Assembly (NCBI RefSeq): GCF_002549795.1 | Contig: NZ_CP021435.1 | Coordinates: 2,976,001 to 3,040,000 of the forward strand | Reading direction: 5' to 3' | DNA: 64,000 nt | Source: Halomonas beimenensis | GTDB lineage: Bacteria > Pseudomonadota > Gammaproteobacteria > Pseudomonadales > Halomonadaceae | Part shown: positions 39,400 through 48,027 of the stretch, piece after piece | Numbering within the stretch: position 1 is the first letter of the stretch | Layout: each line of letters begins with the position of its first letter | Notes under the pieces: generated by a model | Database searches by the model: none | The model's input: only the letters and a program-made list of their open reading frames with translations | Told to the model about the DNA's origin: nothing | Translations under genes and position numbers: made by a program

Positions 39400-40566
39400 T
39401 CAGATGCCGTCGCCGGCCTCGGCGGCCGGCGCCTGGCCGGGCTCGAGGCGCTCGACCACTTCGAGGTCGAAGCCCGACAGCGCCGAGAACTTCCAGGGCG
39501 AGCTGAGCAGGCGCATGCGCCCCACGCCCAGGTCGCGCAGGATCTGCGAGCCGGTGCCGATGGTGAGGTAGTTGCCGGCACCGTCGGAGTCGGTGGTGCG
39601 CGGCGGGCGACGCCGCTCGAGGAAGACGTCGAGCAGGTCCTGGAGGTCCTGGCGCGGACGGCCGTCGTCGAGCAGCACGAAGACGCCCTGGTCGGCGCGG
39701 GCCACCTCGGCGATGGCCTCATGGGCGGTCCAGCCGGCCACGTCGCCCTTCTGAAGCGACAGCAGGTCGCGCATCACGTTGGCCAGGTGGACCCGCACGG
39801 TGGTCAGGGCCTCGGGATGGGGGTGTCCCTTGACCAGGGCCAGATGGTGGGCGCCCTGGATGCGGTCGCGGAAGACGTGCAACATCAGCTCGCCGTGGGG
39901 CGTCTGCACCGGCATCGACTCCTGGGGCTCCACGGTCTGCTCGTTGTGGATGCGGTAGTGGATGAGATCGGCGATGGTGCCCATCTTCAGGCCGTGCTCG
40001 CGGGCGAACCGCTCGAGCTCGGGCCGGCGGGCCATGCTGCCGTCCTCGTTCATCACCTCGCAGATCACGCCGCTGGGGTCCAGGCCGGCCAGGGCCGCCA
40101 GGTCGCAGGCCGCCTCGGTATGGCCGGCGCGGCGCAGCACCCCGCCGGGCTCGGCCATCAGCGGAAAGATGTGGCCGGGCTGGACGATGTCCTCCGCCTT
40201 GGCGTCCCGTGCCACGGCCGCCTGGACGGTCCGCGCCCGGTCGGCGGCGGAGAGCCCGGTGGTCACCCCTTCGGCGGCCTCGATGGACAGCGTGAACTTG
40301 GTGCCGAAGCCGGAGCCGTTGTCGCGCACCATCAGCGGCAGCTGCAGTCGCTCGCAGCGCTCGCGGGTCATGGGCAGGCAGATCAGCCCCCTGGCGTGGC
40401 GCGCCATGAAGTTGATGTGCTCGGCCTCGACCATCTCGGCGGCCATGATGACATCGCCCTCGTTCTCGCGATCCTCGTCGTCCATGAGGATCACCATCCG
40501 CCCCTGGCGGATGTCCTCGATCAGCTCTGCGATGGGGGCCAGGCCCCCGGAGGAGGAGTGCTCCAT
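39400..40566 (-). CDS. ribB: 3,4-dihydroxy-2-butanone-4-phosphate synthase with degenerate GTP cyclohydrolase II domain
   Basis: The 388-residue protein has a full RibB domain: [35 protein letters not shown] and [17 protein letters not shown] with the active-site His and Glu. From about residue 215 a GCH II-like domain follows. It lacks the zinc Cys triad expected in the CLTGDVFGSLRCDC region, where here it reads [20 protein letters not shown] without Cys. The second domain is therefore probably inactive, as in RibBX-type proteins known from other proteobacteria. A separate ribA must exist elsewhere. It heads the ribB-ribH-nusB block below a repeat element with a terminator. Confidence 0.9.
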   Translation of the reverse strand: MEHSSSGGLAPIAELIEDIRQGRMVILMDDEDRENEGDVIMAAEMVEAEHINFMARHARGLICLPMTRERCERLQLPLMVRDNGSGFGTKFTLSIEAAEGVTTGLSAADRARTVQAAVARDAKAEDIVQPGHIFPLMAEPGGVLRRAGHTEAACDLAALAGLDPSGVICEVMNEDGSMARRPELERFAREHGLKMGTIADLIHYRIHNEQTVEPQESMPVQTPHGELMLHVFRDRIQGAHHLALVKGHPHPEALTTVRVHLANVMRDLLSLQKGDVAGWTAHEAIAEVARADQGVFVLLDDGRPRQDLQDLLDVFLERRRPPRTTDSDGAGNYLTIGTGSQILRDLGVGRMRLLSSPWKFSALSGFDLEVVERLEPGQAPAAEAGDGI

Positions 40567-40693
40567 GGAATCTCCATTGATGCTACCGGCGGCTGTCGCG
40601 ACGCGACGACGTCGGGGTCGCCGCCGGGCGTCGCCCGCTCTGAAACCGCGTCAGGGTACCGTGGTGCGGCCGCGGGCGCCAGTTTCGTGAGCG

Positions 40694-40887
40694 GCAAGCT
40701 GCAAGCTGCAAGCTGCAAGCTGCAAGCTGCAAGCTGCAAGCTGCAAGCTGCAAGCTGCAAGCTGCAAGCTGCAAGTCAGCAGCATGGAGTCTCACCGAGG
40801 GAGAGCAAACCTCGAAGGCCTCGACCTTCGGGGTTTCCTTGGCGCTTGCACCTTGTAGCTTGTAGCTGCCCGAAGGGCGCTTGTCGC
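40694..40887. repeat. Composite repeat element E inside the riboflavin gene block
   Basis: The left arm is 82 bases of GCAAGCT heptads (40694-40775, about 11.7 copies). AGTCAGCAGCATGG follows, then a terminator-like stem (40807-40836), CTTGCACC and two TTGTAGC heptads (40853-40866), and the hairpin GCCC-GAA-GGGC (40868-40878). The two heptad arms can pair through a G-U wobble. The plan matches element C at 14138. With the 127 bases to the ribB start, the whole gene-free stretch (40567-40887) is 321 bases. It lies where ribE is expected. Confidence 0.88.
40807..40836. terminator. Terminator hairpin between ribD and ribB
   Basis: The stem AAACCTCGAAGG pairs with CCTTCGGGGTTT (12 bp, one T-G wobble) around CCTCGA. 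A-runs and T-runs flank it on both sides, so it could act in either direction. On the minus strand it would stop ribD transcripts before ribB. Confidence 0.7.
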
Positions 40888-42018
40888 TCACCGCGGCCGG
40901 GCAGTGATGCGCCAGTCGCGCCCCACCGCCCGGATGTCGAGGATCTCCAGGGGGCGCTGCTGGGCCATGTGCTCGAGCCCCGCCAGGGCGAACAGCGGCC
41001 GGGCCTCGCCGCCCAGCAGGGTCGGGGCCACGAAGAGCTGCATCTCGTCGACCAGGCCGGCGTCCAGCATGGCGCCGGCCAGGGTGGCACCGGTCTCCAG
41101 CAGCACCTCGTTGGCGTCCTCGCGCTCGGCCAGGTGCGCGAGCAGGGCCGCCAGGTCGACCCGGCCGTCCGCCCCGGCAGGCAGCGCCAGCACCTCGGCC
41201 CCGGCGCCCTCGAGACGGGCCCGGTGCTCGCCGTCCTGCCCCTCGACGGTGGCCACCAGGGTACGCCCCGGCTCGCGCAGGCAGGCCGCCGCTTCCGGCA
41301 GGCGCAACCGCGAGTCCACCACCACGCGCAGGGGCTGGCGGGCGGCGATGGCCTCGCCGTCGGGCAACTCGAGCTGGTCGGCGCGTACCGTCAGCCGGGA
41401 GTTGTCGAAGATCACCGACTCCACACCGGTGATCACGGCGCTGGAGCGCGCGCGCAGGCGCTGTACCTCGCGCCGCGCCCTGGGGCCGGTGATCCACTGG
41501 GACTCGCCGGAGCGCATGGCCGTACGCCCGTCCAGGCTCATGGCCATCTTCAGCCGCACGAAGGGGCGGCCCCGGGCCATGCGCGAGACGAAGCCGGGAT
41601 TGAGGGCCCGAGCCTCGACCTCGAGCAGGCCGACCTCGACCTCGATGCCGGCCTCGCGCAGCCGGGCGATGCCGCGACCGGCCACCAGGGGGTTGGGATC
41701 GGTCATCGCCACCACCACCCGGGCCACGCCGGCATCGACGAGGGCCAGGGCGCAAGGACCGGTGCGCCCCTGGTGGGAACAGGGTTCCAGGGTCACGTAG
41801 GCGGTGGCGCCGCGGGCGGCCTCGCCGGCCTGGCGAAGGGCATGGATCTCGGCATGGGGCTCGCCGGCCCGCTCGTGCCAGCCTTCTCCCACCGCTCGCC
41901 CGTCCTTGACCAGGACGCAGCCCACCCGGGGGTTGGGATCGGTGGTGTACAGGCCCCGGCGCGCCAGCACCAGGGCCCGGGCCATCCAGGCCTCGGGGGA
42001 ATCGGACAGGTCGGTCAT
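40888..42018 (-). CDS. ribD: Bifunctional riboflavin deaminase/reductase RibD
   Basis: The 376-residue enzyme performs the second and third steps of riboflavin synthesis. The N-terminal zinc deaminase holds PHAEIHALRQAG and VTLEPCSHQGRTGPCALAL. The C-terminal reductase contains RPFVRLKMAMSLDGRTAMRSGESQWITG and LLETGATLAGAMLDAGLVDE. It starts with the ATG at 42018, two bases after the nrdR stop, so the two are co-transcribed. A repeat element follows instead of ribE. Confidence 0.96.
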   Translation of the reverse strand: MTDLSDSPEAWMARALVLARRGLYTTDPNPRVGCVLVKDGRAVGEGWHERAGEPHAEIHALRQAGEAARGATAYVTLEPCSHQGRTGPCALALVDAGVARVVVAMTDPNPLVAGRGIARLREAGIEVEVGLLEVEARALNPGFVSRMARGRPFVRLKMAMSLDGRTAMRSGESQWITGPRARREVQRLRARSSAVITGVESVIFDNSRLTVRADQLELPDGEAIAARQPLRVVVDSRLRLPEAAACLREPGRTLVATVEGQDGEHRARLEGAGAEVLALPAGADGRVDLAALLAHLAEREDANEVLLETGATLAGAMLDAGLVDEMQLFVAPTLLGGEARPLFALAGLEHMAQQRPLEILDIRAVGRDWRITARPR

Positions 42019-42020
42019 GG

Positions 42021-42500
42021 TCACTCGGACTCGTCGGGGCGGAAGCTGGGCTCCTGGGCCAGGCGATCGATCTCGGCCCGGAACTCGTCGATATCCTGGA
42101 AGCGGCGGTAGACCGAGGCGAAGCGGATATAGGCCACCTGGTCGAGGCGCTTGAGGGCGTGCATGACCTCCTCGCCGATATCGCGAGCATGCACCTCGCG
42201 CTCGCCCCGGGCCCGCAGGGTCTGGCGAATCCGCTCCACCGCGGCCTCGATGGATTCGGCACTGACCGGTCGCTTCTCCAGGGCCCGCAGCATGCCCGCG
42301 CGCAGCTTGGCCTCGTCGAACAGCTCCCGGGAGCCGTCGGACTTGATGACCCGGGGCATCACCAGCTCGGCGGTCTCGTAGGTCGTGAAGCGCTCGCCGC
42401 AGGCCGCACACTGGCGCCGCCGACGCACCTGATCGCCGTCGGCGACCAGGCGGGAGTCGGTGACGCGGGTGTCATGGGCGCCGCAGAAGGGGCAGTGCAT
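42021..42500 (-). CDS. nrdR: Transcriptional repressor NrdR
   Basis: The 159-residue regulator senses ATP/dATP and represses ribonucleotide reductase genes. The zinc ribbon is [19 protein letters not shown]...[17 protein letters not shown], followed by an ATP-cone ([29 protein letters not shown]) and [17 protein letters not shown]. It is the first gene of the nrdR-ribD pair and diverges from the DsbG-like gene. On the minus strand TACAAT at 42543-42538 is a possible -10 box. Confidence 0.97.
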   Translation of the reverse strand: MHCPFCGAHDTRVTDSRLVADGDQVRRRRQCAACGERFTTYETAELVMPRVIKSDGSRELFDEAKLRAGMLRALEKRPVSAESIEAAVERIRQTLRARGEREVHARDIGEEVMHALKRLDQVAYIRFASVYRRFQDIDEFRAEIDRLAQEPSFRPDESE

Positions 42501-42625
42501 AGCAGGTATCCGAGGTCGGGAAAGACGATGTGACCGCATTGTAACGGTTTTGCGGCCAGGGCGCCCAGCGAACCCCGGGCGCGCGACGCTGTCCTCAGGG
42601 GGCCGATGCATTCACGGAGGATCCC

Positions 42626-43375
42626 ATGCCCGCCCTGTCACGCGCCCTGCTGCCCGCCACGCTGCTGCTGTCCCTCACCGCCGCCGCCGAGGAGACGCCG
42701 GCCCCGCTCGCGGCCCTCGAGGCCCAGGGACTGACCGTCCATGGGCGCTTCGCGGCCCCCGGCGGCCTGACCGGCTACGCCGCCAGCGCCCGGGGACGGC
42801 CGATGACGGTCTTCGTCACCGCCGACGGGGAGCATGCCGTGATCGGCAACCTGGTGGACACGGAGGGGAACAACCTCTCCGAGGCCCCCCTCGACCGGCT
42901 GGTCCGCGCCCCGCAGGAGGCCGAGACCTGGCAGGCCCTGCAGGACAGCGCCTGGATCGCCGACGGCGACGCGGACGCCACTCGCACCGTCTATGTGTTC
43001 ACCGACCCCAACTGCCCCTACTGCCGCCGCTTCTGGCAGGCCGCCCGCCCCTGGGTGGAGGCCGGTCGCGTCCGGCTGCGCCACGTCATGGTGGGTATCC
43101 TCGAGCACGACAGCCCGCGCCTGGCCGTCTCGCTGCTGGCCGCCGCGGACCCGGCCGCGGCCCTGGCCGCCCACGAGCGAGGCGACGGGATCGAGCCGCT
43201 GGAGCCCCTGCCCCGCCGGTGGGAACTGGCCCTGCAGGAGAACCATGGCCTGATGGAACGGCTGGGCCTGGTGGCCACGCCGGGGCTGGTCTACCGGGTC
43301 GATGACCGACTGCAGACCGACCAGGGGATGCCCTCCGAGGAACGCCTCACCGAGATCCTCGGCCCGCGGCCCTGA
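42626..43375 (+). CDS. DsbC/DsbG-like periplasmic thiol:disulfide isomerase
   Basis: The 249-residue protein has a signal peptide (MPALSRALLPATLLLSLTAAA), a short dimerisation-type N-domain and a thioredoxin domain with CPYC (Cys130 and Cys133 in TDPNCPYCRRF) and the cis-Pro loop VATPGLVY. DsbG and DsbC repair or protect periplasmic Cys residues. FTDPNCPYCRRFWQ and the large insert before the active site resemble DsbG more than DsbC, but the assignment is tentative. It stands alone on the plus strand, between nrdR (divergent) and the sulfur operon (convergent). Confidence 0.8.
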   Translation: MPALSRALLPATLLLSLTAAAEETPAPLAALEAQGLTVHGRFAAPGGLTGYAASARGRPMTVFVTADGEHAVIGNLVDTEGNNLSEAPLDRLVRAPQEAETWQALQDSAWIADGDADATRTVYVFTDPNCPYCRRFWQAARPWVEAGRVRLRHVMVGILEHDSPRLAVSLLAAADPAAALAAHERGDGIEPLEPLPRRWELALQENHGLMERLGLVATPGLVYRVDDRLQTDQGMPSEERLTEILGPRP

Positions 43376-43399
43376 CCACCCTCGGTGCCGCCCACTTGC

Positions 43400-43813
43400 C
43401 TAGCCGCGCTGGGGCAGGGCCCGGGCGAGGAACCAGCCGACGATCATGGCGCCGAGCATGGCGGCCAGTGGAGCGGTGATGCCGGCCACGGAGGCGAAGG
43501 CCGGGCCGGGACAGTAGCCGGACAGCCCCCAGCCGATGCCGAACAGCGCCGCGCCGCCGATCAGGCGGCCGTCCAGGTCGCGCCGGGTGGGCAGCTGGAA
43601 GGCCCCGGCGAACAGCGGGTTGGGCCGACGCAGGGCCAGCCGGTAGCCGAAGAAGTTGGTCACCACGGCGCCGCCGAGCACGAACATCAGGGTGGGGTCC
43701 CAGGCCCCCAGGATATCCAGGAACCCCAGTACCCGGGCGGGATCGGTCATGCCGGACACGGCCAGGCCGAGGCCGAACAGCAATCCGGCGATGTAGGCCA
43801 TCAGGACGCTCAT
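43400..43813 (-). CDS. YeeE/YedE-type sulfur transport half-protein, second half
   Basis: The 137-residue membrane protein has about four hydrophobic segments and the family string GIGWGLSGYCPGPAFASV, with the conserved Cys101. It corresponds to the second half of YeeE-type thiosulfate transporters, which are split into two small proteins in many proteobacteria (PmpA/PmpB type). Its ATG overlaps the stop of the first half by four bases. It is the last gene of the sulfide operon, so the transporter probably moves thiosulfate or another reduced sulfur species across the inner membrane. Confidence 0.85.
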   Translation of the reverse strand: MSVLMAYIAGLLFGLGLAVSGMTDPARVLGFLDILGAWDPTLMFVLGGAVVTNFFGYRLALRRPNPLFAGAFQLPTRRDLDGRLIGGAALFGIGWGLSGYCPGPAFASVAGITAPLAAMLGAMIVGWFLARALPQRG

Positions 43814-44271
43814 GCCCCACCTCCGATCAGATGCCGGACCACGAAGACGGTCACGATCGCCGCCACCAGGAAGGTCAGGGTCGCGACCATCGAACGCGGC
43901 GACAGCCGCGCCAGGCCGCAGACCCCGTGGCCGCTGGTGCAGCCGCTGCCGATGCCGGTGCCGACGCCCACCAGCAGTCCGGCGACGAGCATCAGGGCGA
44001 CGCCGCCGGCGGGTTCGCCGATCACCGCCTCGGGGCGGCCCAGGACGTTGCCCAGCCCGCCGCCGTCGAGCGCCAGCGCCAGGGGGCCCGAGACGAGCCC
44101 CAGCAGGAAGGCCAGGCGCCAGGCGCTGTCGCCTTTCGGGCGGACGGTGACCAGGGTGCCGATGATCCCGCTGACGCCGGCGATGCGGCCCAGGGTGATC
44201 ATCAGCCAGGTGGCCGAGAGCCCGATCAGGATGCCCCCGATCAGGCCGTGCAGGCTTGCCGTGATATCCAA
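43810..44271 (-). CDS. YeeE/YedE-type sulfur transport half-protein, first half
   Basis: The 153-residue membrane protein contains the motif GIGSGCTSGHGVCGLARLS with Cys111 and Cys118, as in YeeE. These Cys are known to be essential for thiosulfate passage in the family. The start is taken as the TTG at 44271, nine bases after a strong AAGGAGG site. No ATG fits. It pairs with the downstream half at 43400, and the two frames together match one full YeeE-type protein. Confidence 0.83.
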   Translation of the reverse strand: MDITASLHGLIGGILIGLSATWLMITLGRIAGVSGIIGTLVTVRPKGDSAWRLAFLLGLVSGPLALALDGGGLGNVLGRPEAVIGEPAGGVALMLVAGLLVGVGTGIGSGCTSGHGVCGLARLSPRSMVATLTFLVAAIVTVFVVRHLIGGGA

Positions 44272-44294
44272 GTCGTCGTTCCTCCTTGTCGGTG

Positions 44295-44486
44295 TCAGTG
44301 ACGGGGCTTGCAGGTGCTGATGCCCAGCAGCGAGTAGAGGGGGCAGGTATTGAGCAGCCCCGTGGCCAGCGGGATCACCCCGATCCAGCCCCAGGCGCCG
44401 ATGGTGCCGGTCAGGGCCAGCACGATGAGCAGGGCCCCGATCAGGATGCGCGCGATCTTGTCGATGCCGCCGACGTTCGTCTTCAT
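44295..44486 (-). CDS. DUF2892 small membrane protein
   Basis: The 63-residue protein has two hydrophobic segments and the family pattern NVGGIDKIARILIGALLIVL followed by LLNTCPLYSLLGISTC. The pair of Cys near the C-terminus is typical. DUF2892 domains occur alone or fused to rhodanese domains (as in YgaP), which ties them to sulfur transfer. Its start overlaps the SulP stop by four bases. Confidence 0.85.
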   Translation of the reverse strand: MKTNVGGIDKIARILIGALLIVLALTGTIGAWGWIGVIPLATGLLNTCPLYSLLGISTCKPRH

Positions 44487-46258
44487 GGTGAGACTCCTTG
44501 CTTGAGGGAAGCGCCGGACGGCTCGTCCGGCGCGGGGACGACCCCGGCGTCATCCCCGTGCAGGGCCCGCCAGGCGTCATAGGTGCTGAGGAAGATCCGG
44601 CCGGTCAGCTCCCGGTAGAAGTCGGTGTGCTCCAGGCGATCCATCACCGGCCCCTTGACCTCGGCCAGATGGAGGCTGACGCCGGCGTCCTTCAGCCGGT
44701 TGTTGATGGCCTCCAGGCTCTCCAGCGCCGAGGCGTCGATGACGTTGACCGCCTGACAGGCCAGCACGATATGGGCCAGGCCCGGCTGGCGGGCCGCCAG
44801 GGCCATGACGGTGTCCTCCAGGTAGCGGGCGTTGGCGAAATAGAGGCTCTCGTCGACGCGCAGGATGACCAGGCGCTCGTCGGTCTCCACCTCGTGGCGG
44901 CGCACGTTGCGGAAGTGCTCGCTGCCGGGCACCCGGCCCACCACGGCGCTGTGGGGGCGGCTGGTGCGATACAGGTGCAGGCCCAGGGACAGCGACACCC
45001 CCGCCAGGATGCCGCTCTCCACGCCATGGACCAGGGTCAGCGCCAGGGTCGCCAGCATGGCCACGCCGTCGGCCCGGGAATAGGCCCAGGTACGCTTGAT
45101 GGCGCCCAGGTCGATCAGGGTGACCACGGCGACGATGATGGTGGCCGCCAGCGTCGCCTTGGGCAGGAAGGCCAGCGGGGTGGTCAGGGTGAGGGTCGCC
45201 AGCGCGATGCCGACCGCCGTGAAAGCGCCGGCGAGCGGCGTGGCGGCCCCGGCCTCGAAGTTGACCACCGAGCGGGAGAAGCCGCCGGACACCGGCGAGC
45301 CGCCGCTTCCGCCGGCACCGAGATTGGCCAGGCCCAGGGCGATCAGCTCCCGGTTGGGGTCGATGCGCTGGCGTCGCTTGGCGGCCAGGGTCTGGGCCAC
45401 CGAGACGGACTCCACGAAGCCCACCAGGCTGATCAGCACCGCCGAGGGCGCGAGGCTCGACCACAGCCCCGGCTCGAGGCTCGGCAGGGCCAGGCTGGGC
45501 AGGCCGCTCGGCACCTCGCCGACCAGGGCCACGCCGCGTTCGCCGAGCCTCAGGGCCCAGGCCAGCAGGGTGGTGACGATCACCGCCGAGACCGGCGCGG
45601 CCTTGGCCACCAGGTCCGACGCCCTGGCGGACAGCCCCAGGCGGTGCAGCCCGCCCTTGAGATGCCGCCGGCACAGCAACAGGTACCCCCAGACCCCGCC
45701 ACCGATGGCCAGGGTGATGACGTTCACTTCCCCGAGCGAGGCGATCAACGCCGAGAGCATTTCCACCAGGTTATGGCCGGAGGCCTCCACGCCGAGGATA
45801 TGACGCAGCTGGCTGGCGGCGATCAGGATGCCCGAGGCGGTGACGAATCCCGAGATCACCGGGTGGCTCAGGAAATTGGCGAGGAACCCGAGACGCAGCA
45901 GGCCCATGGCCACCAGCACCAGCCCGGACAACGCCGCCAGCACCAGGGCCGCCCCCACGTACTCGGCGCTGCCGGGGGCGGCGATGCCGGAGAGCGCCGA
46001 GGCGGTCATCAGCGAGGCCACCGCTACCGGCCCCACCGCCAGGGTGGCGCTGGTGCCGAAGACCGCGTAGAGCACCAGCGGCAGCATGCTGGCATAGAGC
46101 CCCACCTCCGGAGGGAGACCGGCCAGCAGGGCGTAGGCCAGGGCCTGGGGCACCAGCATCAGGGTGACGATGACCGCCGCCAGCAGGTCGCGAGCCAGGA
46201 TGTCGCGCCGGTAGCCGTGCAGCCAACCGATCAGGGGAAGCCAGCGTGAAGGGATCAT
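44483..46258 (-). CDS. SulP-family anion transporter with STAS domain
   Basis: The 591-residue protein has a SulP/SLC26 membrane core (RDLLAAVIVTLMLVPQALAYALLAGLPPEVGLYASMLP) of 12-14 segments and a C-terminal STAS domain from about residue 445 (VDESLYFANARYLEDTV; IVLACQAVNVIDASALESLEAI). SulP proteins carry sulfate, bicarbonate or other anions. In this operon sulfate or sulfite is the likely substrate, removing the end product of sulfide oxidation or balancing charge. The ATG at 46258 overlaps the last base of the SQR stop (TGATG). The longer upstream frame is a shadow of the SQR gene. Confidence 0.88.
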   Translation of the reverse strand: MIPSRWLPLIGWLHGYRRDILARDLLAAVIVTLMLVPQALAYALLAGLPPEVGLYASMLPLVLYAVFGTSATLAVGPVAVASLMTASALSGIAAPGSAEYVGAALVLAALSGLVLVAMGLLRLGFLANFLSHPVISGFVTASGILIAASQLRHILGVEASGHNLVEMLSALIASLGEVNVITLAIGGGVWGYLLLCRRHLKGGLHRLGLSARASDLVAKAAPVSAVIVTTLLAWALRLGERGVALVGEVPSGLPSLALPSLEPGLWSSLAPSAVLISLVGFVESVSVAQTLAAKRRQRIDPNRELIALGLANLGAGGSGGSPVSGGFSRSVVNFEAGAATPLAGAFTAVGIALATLTLTTPLAFLPKATLAATIIVAVVTLIDLGAIKRTWAYSRADGVAMLATLALTLVHGVESGILAGVSLSLGLHLYRTSRPHSAVVGRVPGSEHFRNVRRHEVETDERLVILRVDESLYFANARYLEDTVMALAARQPGLAHIVLACQAVNVIDASALESLEAINNRLKDAGVSLHLAEVKGPVMDRLEHTDFYRELTGRIFLSTYDAWRALHGDDAGVVPAPDEPSGASLKQGVSP

Positions 46259-47544
46259 CAGCCTCTCGCGGTCTGAGTGTCGTCTCGATCGGCATGGCGG
46301 CGGGCCGGCCTGGCCAGCCACTCATGCCCCTTGAGCATGCCGTTCCAGTACAGCCAGGGCAGTTGCTTGGCCTTGAGCCACCAGGCCCGCCGGGTCGCCC
46401 GGGTGCCGTCGTTGACCCAGCGCGGGAAGGTGGGCTGCAACTGGCCGCCGTAGCCGAACTCGGCCAGCACGATACGCCCCCGCTCCACGGTCAGCGGGCA
46501 GGAGCCATAGCCCAGGTAGGCCGCCAACAGGGGCTTGTCGTCCAGGGAGGCCAGCAGGTTTTCGGCCACCACCGGGGCCTGCTTGCGCACCGCCGCGGCG
46601 GTCTTGGCATTCGCGGTGCCGCTGGCGTCACCCAGGCCGAACACCGCCGGATGGCGAGCGTGCTGGAGCGTCTCCGGATCCAGATCCAGCCACCCGCCCT
46701 CGTTGCCCAGCTGCGACGCCGCGATAAAGGCTGGCGCCTTCTGCGGCGGCACCACATGGAGCATATCGAAGCCTCTCTCCACTTCGCGCTCGCCCTCGGC
46801 ATCCTTCACGGCGAAACGCGCCCGGCGTGACGGGCCATCCACCTCTACCAGGCGATGGCCGAAGGCCGTCTCGATGCCATAGCGATCGATGTAGTGCTCC
46901 AGCGCGGGCACGTAGTCGGCGACGCCGAACAGCACCTCACCGGCGTTGCAGAAACTCACCTCGATGTCCCCCAGGCGGCCCTGGCGACGCCAGTGATCAC
47001 AGGACAGGTACATGGCCTTCTGCGGCGCGCCGGCGCACTTGATCGGCATGGGCGGCTGGGTGAACAGCGCCCTGCCCTTCTCCAGCGACTGCACCAGCGA
47101 CCAGGTATAGGGCGCCAGATCGAAGCGGTAGTTGGAGGTCACGCCGTGCTGGCCGAGCGTCGCTTCCAGTCCCTCGATGGCGCCCCAGTCGATCACCAGC
47201 CCCGGGGCCACCACCAGGCGGGTATAGCCGAGCCGGCGGCCATCCCCCAGCACCACTTCCCGGGCACCCGGGTCCACCCGCTCGGCATGGGCCGCGTACC
47301 AGGTCGCCTTGTCCGGGATGACGTCGGCCATGGGCCGCCGGGTGATGGCGGCAGAGAAGACGCCGCCGCCCACCAGGGTCCATCCGGGCTGGTAGCTGTG
47401 CATCTCGGCGGGCTCGACGATGGCGATGTCCAGATCGCCGCGGCGCCTCAGCAGGCTCGCGGTCACGGCGATGCCCGCCGCGCCGCCGCCGATCACGACG
47501 ACGTCGTGGCGGCGGGACGAGGTCTGGGAGGTCGGATGTGGCAT
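46258..47544 (-). CDS. sqr: Sulfide:quinone oxidoreductase, type II-like
   Basis: The 428-residue FAD enzyme oxidises sulfide to a persulfide or polysulfide and reduces the quinone pool at the membrane. It has the N-terminal dinucleotide fold VVVIGGGAAGIAVTASLLRR, the motif MPIKCAGAPQKAMYLSCDHW with the active-site Cys170, a second candidate Cys in YGSCPLTVERGRI, and GLGDASGTANAKTAAAV at the FAD end. KCAGAPQK is characteristic of the type II enzymes that resemble mitochondrial SQOR. It is in one operon with a persulfide dioxygenase-type protein, as in mitochondria and many heterotrophic bacteria. The start at 47544 is preferred over the longer frame. Confidence 0.9.
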   Translation of the reverse strand: MPHPTSQTSSRRHDVVVIGGGAAGIAVTASLLRRRGDLDIAIVEPAEMHSYQPGWTLVGGGVFSAAITRRPMADVIPDKATWYAAHAERVDPGAREVVLGDGRRLGYTRLVVAPGLVIDWGAIEGLEATLGQHGVTSNYRFDLAPYTWSLVQSLEKGRALFTQPPMPIKCAGAPQKAMYLSCDHWRRQGRLGDIEVSFCNAGEVLFGVADYVPALEHYIDRYGIETAFGHRLVEVDGPSRRARFAVKDAEGEREVERGFDMLHVVPPQKAPAFIAASQLGNEGGWLDLDPETLQHARHPAVFGLGDASGTANAKTAAAVRKQAPVVAENLLASLDDKPLLAAYLGYGSCPLTVERGRIVLAEFGYGGQLQPTFPRWVNDGTRATRRAWWLKAKQLPWLYWNGMLKGHEWLARPARRHADRDDTQTARG

Positions 47545-47588
47545 GGCGTGGCTCCGGGGTCGAGTTGTCGTTGTCGTGGCGGGCGCCG

Positions 47589-48008
47589 TCAGGCGTCCAG
47601 CATCTCGCGGATCGGCTGGGGATCGTGGCCGGCCGCGTGGGCGGCTTCCAGCAGCGCCGGGATATCGCAGCCCGGCTCGCGGGCCCGGGACCGGGCCCAG
47701 AGATGCACGGCTCGTCTCCCGGTGCGGCAGAACGCCAGGATCGGCGTCGGCAGCTCGTCCAGGGCGCGGCCGAAGGCCTCGATGTCCGCCTCGCCGTACT
47801 CGCCGGGCGTCACCGGGATGCAGCACCAGGCCAGGCCCAGGGCCTCGGCTCGCTCGCGAAGCGCACGGTCGTCGGGATGATCCTCCGCCTCGCCGGGACG
47901 GCGGTTGCAGATCACCGACTGGAAGCCCCGGCGCGCCACCTCGTCGAGATCGGCGACGCTGATCGCGTCGGCGATGGCCACCCCCGGCTCGAGTTGCTGA
48001 ATCTTCAT
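47589..48008 (-). CDS. DUF442 phosphatase-like / sulfur-transfer protein
   Basis: The 139-residue protein belongs to the DUF442 (TIGR01244) family, shaped like a small Cys phosphatase. The P-loop is FCRTGRRAVHLWA with nucleophile Cys94 and Arg99. VICNRRPGEAEDHP is the family signature near residue 33. In BigR-type operons this domain is fused to the persulfide dioxygenase as Blh and has been proposed to act in sulfur transfer. Here it is a separate gene that lies 19 bases downstream of the dioxygenase. Confidence 0.85.
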   Translation of the reverse strand: MKIQQLEPGVAIADAISVADLDEVARRGFQSVICNRRPGEAEDHPDDRALRERAEALGLAWCCIPVTPGEYGEADIEAFGRALDELPTPILAFCRTGRRAVHLWARSRAREPGCDIPALLEAAHAAGHDPQPIREMLDA

Positions 48009-48027
48009 GGACGTCTCTCCTTCGGGA

